64,000 bases of DNA, from assembly GCA_014529385.2 (NCBI GenBank), contig CM043960.1:120664543-120728542 (forward strand). Reading direction: 5' to 3'. How positions within the stretch are numbered: position 1 is the stretch's first letter; each line of letters opens with the position of its first letter. The translations under genes were made by a program, and so were the position numbers. Source of the stretch: Adiantum capillus-veneris (taxonomy: Eukaryota; Streptophyta; Polypodiopsida; Polypodiales; Pteridaceae). Positions 56,932-64,000 of the stretch are shown in pieces. Below the pieces are notes generated by a model. It saw only the letters and a program-made list of their open reading frames with translations, did no database searches and was not told the origin of the DNA.

Positions 56932-58034
56932 TGTAAAGACATAACCTTCGGTTGTCTAAGTCACCTGCATAATCTGAGTCTGTAAAACCCTTTACACTTA
57001 GCTCCTGACTCCCATAGCATATACGCATACTCTTTGTAGCTTTCAGGTATCTCAATATTCCTTTCACTGCCTCCCAATGTTTCTTGCCTGGGTTTGACAT
57101 GTATCGACTTACTACTCCCACTGCAAATGCAATTTCTGGGCGAGTAGCAATCATTGCATACATCAAACTACCCACTGCAGACGCATATGGAATCTTATCC
57201 ATTTCAGCCTGTTCTTCCTCAGACACAAGAAAATCTTGTTTGCTAAGTTTCACATATGGTGGCAATGGAACACTCAATGCCTTTCCCTTCTCCATATTGA
57301 AACGTTGCAAAACCTTGTCAATATAATCTGTTTGAGATAACCAAATCAACTTCTTTGATCTGTCTCTCTCAATGCGCATACCAAGTATATGACTTGCCTC
57401 ACCCATGTCTTTCATGTCAAACGATTTTGCCATCTTTGACTTGAAAGCTGAAATTTCTTCCAAGTGCTTGCCAGCAATCAACATGTCATCCACATACAAA
57501 ATAAGGATCAGCCAACTGCCATCCTTAGCCTTCTTTGTATATAGACAGTGATCGAACTCACTACGTTTGTAGCCTTGAGAAAGCATAAACTTGTGGAACT
57601 TATGGTACCATGCCCTCGGTGATTGTTTTAAGCCATAAAGACTCTTTAACAAATGGCATACCAAATCTTCCTTGCCTTTCTCAACAAACCCTTCGCTGCT
57701 GCATGTAAATTTCCACATCTAGATCACCATGCAATAACGCTGTCTTGACATCCATTTGGTGCAACACCAAATCTAATATGGAAACCAATGCAAGAAATCA
57801 TCTCAATGTAGTCATCTTGACCACCGGAGAGAAGACTTCATCAAAGTCAATGCCTTGTTCTTGCTTAAAGCCCTTGGCAACAAGCCTTGCTTTGTACTTT
57901 GGTTGACTATCATTAGTGGTGATCTTATACCTGTAAACCCATTTACAAGGTAGAGCCTTTCTGCCCTGTGGTAATTTAACTAGCTTCCATGTCTGGTTTT
58001 TATGCAGAGCTGTCATCTCTGACTGCATGGCCAA
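56900..58034 (-). pseudogene. Copia C reverse transcriptase
   Basis: The N-terminal part is 58034-57798 ([51 protein letters not shown]). After a frameshift near 57720-57800 it continues at 57718-56900. Visible there are LLKSLYGLKQSPRAWYHKF, SEFDHCLY, catalytic LILYVDDMLIAG, LGMRIERDR, IPYASAVGSLMYAM and WEAVKGILRYLKATKS, then FTDSDYAGDLD, which begins RNase H. Motifs are intact, including YVDD. Only frame breaks stop it from being coding. Confidence 0.92.
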
Positions 58035-58115
58035 TTGCCAATTCCACGGAGTCCTTCATTTGCACTACTTCCTTGTAACATGAAGGCTCATTGCAATCAG
58101 TCAGCATGACATAGT

Positions 58116-58990
58116 TCATAGATGGAACAAACCGATCAGGAGGTCGCGTGATACGTCCAGATCTATGCAAAATAGGTGGCTCAGGCTCAGCCACAACCTA
58201 TGGTTCCAATCTATCCCGTTCTTGCTCCTCTTGAGCCCTGACATTTTGTCTTGCACGTGCAGGTCCATCTTCTTGGAAGACAACTCTTCTAATCTCCTCA
58301 ACCCTCTCTGGTTTAGAATGATATTTGGATTCATTAAGTGAACATCATTACTGCGGATAACCTTTCTGGATTCGGGATCCCATAGTCTGTACCCCATCTC
58401 ACTAGAATTACCATAGCCTAGAAAGATGCACTTTCTACTCTTTGGCTCAAGTTTGTTCCTAAATTCCTTTGGAACGTGAGTATATGCCTCACAGACAAAG
58501 ACTCTGAGATGCTTGTATGAGGGAATTTTGCCTGACCATACCATCTCTGGTACTGAATTATTCTGCAAAACCTTGCTAGGAGATCTATTTATAAGATGAA
58601 CAACTGTTGATACAGCTTCAACCCAAAACCCATTTGGCAGTTGTGCATTAGACAACATACTTCTGACCTTCTCTTGTATGGTCCTATTCCCTCTCAGCAA
58701 CACCATTTTGAGGAGGATTGTAAGGAGCAGTAAGTTCACGTTTTATACCTTTTGACGCACAAAAGTCCTGAAAGGCCTTTGAAACATACTCTCCACCATT
58801 GTCAGTGCGTTTTGAAAACAATAAACGCTTCATACTTGTGCTTGAGAAAGTAAACCCATACTTTCCTCGAGTAATCATCTATAAATGTCATAAAGTAAGA
58901 AGCTCCCCCTAGAGATAGGTTAGGCATAGGTCCACAAATCACTATGAACAACTGCCAACTGTGTATCTCTTCTACTGCTTCTATGCTTAT
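58116..58990 (-). pseudogene. Copia C integrase
   Basis: Sense order: GPMPNLSLGGASYFMTFIDD, then YSRKVWVYFL, with the first catalytic Asp in the region before GPMP (HSDLW). The second Asp is in KRTDNGGEYVSKAF and the Glu in PQNGVAERE. The C-terminal half follows in another frame at 58739-58116 (NGFWVEAVSTVVHLINRSPS; FVCEAYTHVPKEFR; SRKCIFLGYGNSSEMGYRLW; a variant of the usual copia GYxxxxKGYRL). Frame changes near 58920, 58800 and 58690 disrupt it. All DDE residues are visible. Confidence 0.88.
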
Positions 58991-60461
58991 GTGGCTGCTG
59001 TGTTTGCTTACCATATAGACAATGTTCACAGAATTCAAAATCATTAAATGAAAAGCCAGGCAAATAACCAGAACGAGACAAGATTTCCATTCCCTTCTTG
59101 AACATATGTCCTAACTGGCTATGCCACAAAGAAACGTTCGGCTGCTCGGTTACATTGATTACATTTTTGGAGACATTTGATACATAAATCATGTAAAGTC
59201 CTCCAGACTTTACTCCATGTGCTACTGTCATAGAACCCTTGGATATCTTCCACATGTTCTGTCCAAAAGTGGTGATGTAGCCAGCATCATCAAGTAAACC
59301 TGTGCTGATCAAGCTCTTTGTAATTGCGGGAACATGTCTCACATTCTTCAGCGTGAAAGAAGAGCCATTCTGAAACTTCAATTGAACATTTCCAACACCT
59401 AAGATCTCACATGTCTGCCCATTGCCTAGCCGAACATGATCTTTAGTGGTCACATAAGAGGTAAACCACTCCTTGTTTGGAGACACATGAAGTGATGCCC
59501 CTATGTCTATAATCCAGTCACTCAGTGCATTTCCATCAGATGCTGTAAGAAGAGCTGAGTCCATTGTATTCTTCAAGAAGTAGATGTCTCCTGACACTAG
59601 ACTTTCATCCTCTGCAACAGTGTTTGTCACATTTATTTCTTGAATCATCACTGAGGACTTGTTCTTCTCACCATGGTCTTCAGCTTTCTCTTTGCCTTTT
59701 TTTGCTTTCCATTCTCTGCAGTCTCTTTTCATGTGACCCTTCTTGCCACAATGGTAGCATTCTATGTCACTCTTTCCTTTAGCACTGCGGGACTTGCTAT
59801 GAGACTGATTCCTCTTTCCACCTTTGTACTTTTCTTTGGTCCTTCCCCTGACAACTAAGGCTGTTCCTTTGCCTTTGTCCATTGTCTTTCTATTGGTTTC
59901 TTCAATAAGTAGACTGCCTTCTACACCTGCTATGGTCAAACAATCTGGAGGTGCAGAATTACTCAAAGCTGTGCGAAAAGTGTCCCAACTTTCCAACAAT
60001 GTGATCAACAGGAACATAGCTCTAACAGGTTCATCAAACTTGACACCTTGAGCTGACAACTGACTGTAGATGGTGTTGAATTCATTCAGATGATTGGACA
60101 TAGGTGTCCCTTCTTTCATCTTCAAGTCAACAAGCTTCTTAAGCCAGTATACCTGTGAAGCTGCACTCTGCTTCTCATAAAGATCACTCAACTTTGTCCA
60201 TGCTTCATAAGCCGACATCTCGTCTGCTACATTGAAGTAAACGCTTTCTGCCAAAGTCAGCATAATGGTAGAAAGTGCCAATTCATCCATTTCATTCCAT
60301 TCATCTTCGTCCATATCTTGTGGTTTTATCCCCTTGAGCTTTATAGGTTTTATCTGCTTCTTTTGTACCAACACATGCCAAATCTGCTTCTTCCACAATG
60401 GGAAATTGGTTCCATCCAGCTTCTTGATATTGTAAAGAGCAGTGTCCTGTGATCTAGCCAT
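58920..60461 (-). pseudogene. Copia C gag, protease and pre-integrase zinc finger (513 codons open)
   Basis: It starts MARSQDTALYNIKKLDGTNF, the usual copia Gag opening, with LWKKQIWHVLVQKK and LWTKLSDLYEKQ-like capsid segments in the first 200 residues. A zinc knuckle CYHCGKKGHMKRDC lies near residue 235. The protease shows DWIIDIGASLHVSPN with a D-I-G-A triad, where D-S/T-G-A is expected, and VRLGNGQTCEILGVGN. The pre-integrase finger shows LWHSQLGHM and CEHCLYGKQ. The frame stays open into the first integrase motif (HSDLW). The Ile substitution may impair the protease. It is otherwise intact and the longest open frame in the window. Confidence 0.92.
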
Positions 60462-61544
60462 AGCTACGCTTCACAGTAGTTTACTTTCCTGGGAAAAATT
60501 CGGCAGAGTTTCCCCTGTAAACTGACCTCTGAACCAATATCAACCTGTCAAATGAACCAAGAAAGCTTCAGATTCTGCAAAAATTTCGGCAGAGTCTCCT
60601 TTGTAAGATGGCTCTGGTGTACTCAAAAACAGACCAAAAAACAGCTCAAAAACACTCTCTCTCTAACACTGTAAGCTGCGGGTAAACCTGTCCTACACCT
60701 GTATTGTCTCTCACTGTCCTGTTAGTGTCCTGTAAGCATAGACTGCGACAATGCCTCAATGGCAGTAAAGCAAAGATGCAATCCCAACTGTCTAACTCAC
60801 AGCCAATACATCCTAGCTGCCTATCTAAGGGTGCTCGAGGGATCGCTCCAAGACCTGTATCACCGAAAGGATCTCAACATTCGAGAATCCCCCAGCTCAA
60901 TAAAACCTCACTCGACCCTCAACAAAGGCTGCAGTAAATCTGACAATACATAGACTTCCCACAAAGTCATACATCCACAAATTTCTCACTATATGCTGTA
61001 ACCGTTGCGGCGGTTGTTTGCTGCGTGACTCACAGCCAACAAACCCTCAACATACATACATCATCTCTGACAATACATCCCATGTGGAAGTACTTGCAAT
61101 GTCAGGATGAAATCTGGAATATCAAGCAACAAACACAAGCTACTTGATGAACTAGTGGATGTCGCCTACAGTCTGTGTGTAGATGCGTCTGTGTCGTATG
61201 TGACACGCCTCCAAGAACTGTGAGCCGTTCTTCGTTGTGTAGACAACCACAAATGAGCACTTTGGAAGTGCAGATATCCTCAACACCTGTAGTCGTAGGC
61301 CGAAACCCCAAATTTGTAGAGTCGGATCTGCACCCGCCGAGACCATGTAGTTGAAAATGGTCTGCGCGGAACTTTGTCAAAGCCGAACGGTGGCCGAGAT
61401 GACCTCAGAATGAAATTCTGAGAACACCAAGCCCTTCGGGCTTACCCACAGGATTTGGGGCCGTGTCTTCGCCTGTCGAATTTCACTCCAATCTGAGCAG
61501 GTGACTCTGGCTACCTGCAAATGCTGCCCCGAGCCTCGATCTGA
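60462..61544 (-). other. Copia C untranslated leader (1.08 kb)
   Basis: The stretch between primer site and Gag start has no supported gene and is long for a copia element. It contains two related motifs (60490-60530 and 60577-60617) of the form AAAAATT-CGGCAGAGT-TCC, also seen in copia D at 8894-8933. Confidence 0.75.
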
Positions 61545-61556
61545 GCTCTGATACCA
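61545..61556 (-). other. Primer-binding site of copia C
   Basis: GCTCTGATACCA, the reverse complement of the initiator-Met-tRNA-type site TGGTATCAGAGC, lies two bases inside the right LTR. It has the same sequence and spacing as in copia D. Confidence 0.95.
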
Positions 61557-61558
61557 AT

Positions 61559-61749
61559 TGAAGGAGTACGAGCGGAAGTGCGATGCGAGAGAAGTGTGAG
61601 AAGAAGAGCACGACGATATGGTGAACTCGCTCTACTGTAATGTGTAGAGCATAGTGAGTTCTTATTAGGTTTTTACAAAAGAATATGTGTACATACCTTG
61701 CGGCCCACCCACTTACCTGGGCGACCAAATTGGGCTTTATACCCCAACA
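61559..61749 (-). repeat. 5' LTR of copia C
   Basis: 191 bp, the partner of 56267-56458 and about 95 percent identical by eye. Confidence 0.95.
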
Positions 61750-61754
61750 CCACG

Positions 61755-62077
61755 CAGCGGCTATGGACGCTTACAACAACGCGCGAGCAAGGAAGGGGGC
61801 CATGGCGCCCTCTGTAGTGAGCAAGGGGCCTCGGCCCAGGGTCGTGAAATGCTTCTCTGCCCGGCGCGACGCCGTAGAGCCTGCAAGGGACGATTTTGGT
61901 GCAGGTCCACCTCAACGGCTCCTCCTTGCAAGGGGGGTTGCCCACGGCACTCGTGCTTGTCGTCCTCTTCACAGGAGAGGTGTTCCACGGTTTGGTGACC
62001 CCGACATGCAACTTGCTCATGCAAGTTTGTGTGGCTCCCCTCCTCCACGGCTGTGCCTTTCCCAAAAAAGAACCAAG
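61755..62077 (-). other. Chromovirus A leader, part near the primer site
   Basis: GC-rich sequence between the copia insertion point and the primer site of A. Open frames on both strands here look like shadows of GC-rich sequence. No domain is recognised. Confidence 0.5.
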
Positions 62078-62089
62078 CTCTTGATACCA
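62078..62089 (-). other. Primer-binding site of chromovirus A
   Basis: CTCTTGATACCA is the reverse complement of TGGTATCAAGAG, a Met-tRNA-type variant. It lies one base inside the right LTR. Confidence 0.88.
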
Positions 62090-62090
62090 A

Positions 62091-62243
62091 TGTTAGACAA
62101 GGGGAACTAGAACCTAGGAGTCCACCACCCAACCACCCACTATATAGCATAACCCCTGGCCCTTTGCCCTAGTTGGACTCCTTTTCCACAGTGCCTGGCC
62201 CGGCCTTGCCCTTGTCTAGTCCGGCCTTGCCGGTGTCCTGACA
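62091..62243 (-). repeat. 5' LTR of chromovirus A
   Basis: 153 bp, starting TGTTAGAC and ending CCTGACA on the + strand. It contains ACTATATAGCATA, a TATA-like element. Confidence 0.88.
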
Positions 62244-62794
62244 CATGGAGAGGATGAGAGCTGGTGTCCAACAGGGGCATTGTCATGCCGTGAGGAAGAA
62301 GGAGATAACGTCCAACAGGCCTAGGTGCTCCTTTTGGTACAAAGCTTGTGCAACATGGTCGTGCTCGACAGATGACTTGTTTGCATGCAAGAACTGGTTC
62401 CCACGATTTTGACATGCACAATTCAAGAGGGCTTGTGTTTGTCAAGTTCAAGGTCTTGGAACTTGGAATCCACTTCGTCTTCCGCCTCTCCTCAATTCCC
62501 AACCTCTTCTTCTTGATTGGCCATGCCTCTCTCACTCCACCACTTTTAAACTCTCTCAATGGTACTCGATGCCGAGGCGAAATCACCAAATCTCTTAAAG
62601 CTCTTCAGAATCATTTTCTTCTCGATTGCTCGCCCGCAAATCCGTCAAATTTAGCAATTATCTCAAAATTAAATATTTCATACATGATTATGTTGTCGAT
62701 AAGGAAAAACTTGTGGAATAAGTTGCCGATTAAGTTGCGAATTTGAGGATTCCTTCAAAAATTTAAAATCTGGTGCCGAGTAACTCGAACCAAA
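62244..62794 (-). other. Gypsy B leader/5' remnant
   Basis: It lies between the right LTR of A and the primer site of B. An open stretch of about 150 codons on the - strand (62589-62140) runs into A's LTR and shows no gag motif, so no gene is called. Confidence 0.5.
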
Positions 62795-62806
62795 GCTTTG
62801 ATACCA
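62795..62806 (-). other. Primer-binding site of gypsy B
   Basis: GCTTTGATACCA, the reverse complement of TGGTATCAAAGC, lies one base before the LTR start TGTTGGAGG. Confidence 0.82.
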
Positions 62807-62807
62807 T

Positions 62808-62971
62808 TGTTGGAGGAGAGATGTCGCTTCCAACTTCAACCTTGCTTGCACACCTCCTTGTCAACCTTTCACCATTTCTACCAATTTTCCAAGTACACAC
62901 ACACCTAAACTATGACAATACACACACACACACACACAGTATCTAGATGACAGACAGTGGTGGCTAGTTTA

Positions 62972-63062
<91 letters not shown>
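62808..63062 (-). repeat. 5' LTR of gypsy B (start) with CA microsatellites
   Basis: It matches the left copy at 48704-48840, then enters interrupted CA repeats and a pure (CA)45 run (62973-63062). The LTR end beyond it could not be located. Confidence 0.7.
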
Positions 63063-63065
<3 letters not shown>

Positions 63066-63716
63066 GCTATCCTCTAGCGAGGTTGAATTGCACAGTTTCC
63101 TGATAATATAAGGTTTTATAGGAGTTCCTCTGCGTGTAAGCTGCTGTATCGAGCCAATATAAAGTTATACACACTACAACCATGGTCACTCGCCAAGTAA
63201 CAAAAAGCATATCCTTAGCAATTTCTTGTTCTGGTTCGGGCAACCAAACTTAATTGAATATCTTAATTACGAATGCGCTCCCTTGGTTTCTCTATCCCCA
63301 ACTCCAAGTATCCAGATGCATGTGCAATTTTGGAATATATACATATACACGTCGTATGGCCTTTCATGAGATAGAACTCACAATGGCCTCACCTATACAA
63401 ACCTATTTTAAGAGAGTTTTTGTTTTAAAACCGTCATACAACCTACATACAATACTTGGCATATGGCATTACCTATACACAAAATTGCCAGCCTATTACA
63501 CACATACACACATGGCGCACATGCAACAGAGTAACTGCTTGCTTGCAAGATATAGTGTTCACGTTTCTTCGCACATACCCTATCTTTGTTCTCAGCCTAC
63601 CGGGCTCGCCCTTGCATGATCTAATCCACAAGATCCAGGGCTGGTGTTCTGGAGCTAATCCTTGACGCGGGCGATTGTGATGGATTGGCGTATAAAACCC
63701 TTTGGTATGCCTCACT

Positions 63717-63806
<90 letters not shown>

Positions 63807-64000
63807 CGCAAAGATCTGAAGAGAAGGAAAATGGGGATGTTTATAGAGCTCCTAACTTTTGATGAGCTAGAGTCTACCTAACTTGGAAATTGGAATTTAT
63901 AGAAAATGGGGAGTTGACTCCTTCTGGCTATAACGAGCCTGCATTTCTATTTGTATTGCACATGCTGGCCTGCATTTGCTGCTCCATGGAGCGACTTGCA
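63063..64000. other. Rest of gypsy B LTR or host DNA, with a (CA)n tract
   Basis: No gene is recognised. Part may be the outer end of the gypsy B LTR. Host LINE3 sequence was expected after it but I could not recognise any. A (CA)n tract of about 43 units occupies 63718-63804, and the frames across it are repeat artefacts. Confidence 0.5.
63718..63804. repeat. (CA)n microsatellite, about 43 units
   Basis: An uninterrupted CA run. Confidence 0.95.

Larger units (their letters stand above)
56262..61754 (-). mobile_element. Ty1/copia element C, nearly complete, CCACG target duplication
   Basis: LTRs at 56267-56458 and 61559-61749 are flanked by the identical CCACG (56262-56266 and 61750-61754). 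A primer site of initiator-Met type lies inside the right LTR, and a purine tract (AAGTGGGAGGT on the sense strand) lies inside the left. Gag, protease, integrase, reverse transcriptase and RNase H are all present in copia order. LTRs differ at about nine positions. Frames are interrupted by only a few frameshifts or stops, making it the youngest element here. Confidence 0.95.
51595..62243 (-). mobile_element. Chromovirus A (Ty3/gypsy), containing copia C
   Basis: The LTR pair is 51595-51714 (its outer 34 bp missing) and 62091-62243 (153 bp). A primer site beside the right copy and a purine tract (AAGGGGGGAGTAA on the sense strand) beside the left copy fix the orientation. Without the nested copia the element is about 5.2 kb. 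Its integrase tail ends in a chromodomain-like sequence, which defines chromoviruses. The absence of the outer LTR end at the left prevents a target-duplication check. Confidence 0.86.
48704..62940 (-). mobile_element. Ty3/gypsy element B, split by nested chromovirus A
   Basis: A sequence beginning TTGGAGGAGAGATG, with CGCTTCCAAC and an AAGTACACACACAC block, occurs at 48704-48840 and again at 62808-62940, interpreted as its two LTRs. The right copy is preceded by GCTTTGATACCA, a Met-tRNA-type primer site on the - strand. The 3' part of the element (49000-51594) holds protease, reverse transcriptase, RNase H and a broken integrase. The 5' leader lies at 62244-62794. The outer ends of the LTRs are obscured by CA repeats, so the right boundary is uncertain. 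Confidence 0.72.

Noticed and set aside
61685-62150. Several 100-140 codon frames on both strands in GC-rich sequence
   Set aside because: They overlap each other on both strands and lie in the leader of chromovirus A. No recognised domain, and GC-rich sequence lowers stop frequency.
63473-63811. 112-codon minus-strand frame near the right edge
   Set aside because: A third of it is the CA microsatellite and the remainder matches neither LINE nor gypsy motifs.

Overview
The window looks like a land-plant nuclear chromosome segment from a large, repeat-rich genome. It holds one intact, intron-containing host gene, and most of the remaining sequence is decayed retrotransposons and microsatellites. 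I cannot fix the species. Retroelement proteins that differ from common angiosperm families, very long (CA)n/(GA)n tracts and poly-C/poly-G runs would suit a fern or other non-flowering plant, but that is a weak inference.

Layout. 1-7049: a nine-coding-exon HSP70/HSP110-class chaperone gene (Arabidopsis HSP70-14/15 type, coding exons 1593-5791, + strand), with heat-shock elements upstream and a probable 5'UTR intron. 7050-10158: a deleted Ty1/copia element (- strand, here copia D) with matching LTRs, a primer-binding site and a GATGA target duplication. 10742-12790: a 5'-truncated L1-type LINE (+, LINE1). 13833-16128: a different non-LTR element with a YADD reverse transcriptase (-), cut off by the next element. 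16129-23599: a Ty3/gypsy element with two RNase H domains (+, G1). 23601-37022: a 13.4-kb gypsy element (+, G2). It carries a second aspartic-protease-like domain downstream of its integrase, and its 5' LTR has been cut and fused to the 3' end of G1. 37740-43147: a near full-length but heavily mutated LINE (+, LINE2).

43605 to the window end is a nested stack on the - strand. LINE3 (same L1 family) carries a solo LTR (46538-47268) and was interrupted at about 48704 by gypsy B, whose LTR sequence recurs at 62808. Gypsy B contains chromovirus A (51595-62243). Chromovirus A in turn contains copia C (56267-61749), the youngest and best preserved element, with a clean CCACG target duplication.

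Only the chaperone gene has a likely host function; it should act as a nucleotide-exchange factor and holdase partner of cytosolic Hsp70. Most retroelement reading frames are broken by stops and frameshifts. I saw no convincing tRNA, rRNA or CRISPR feature. The best lead for something undescribed is the extra retropepsin-like domain (canonical DTGA) downstream of the G2 integrase. Others are the DGG form of the gypsy pol proteases, the short-spaced zinc knuckles of G2 Gag and the nine-CCAAT array in the G1 LTR.
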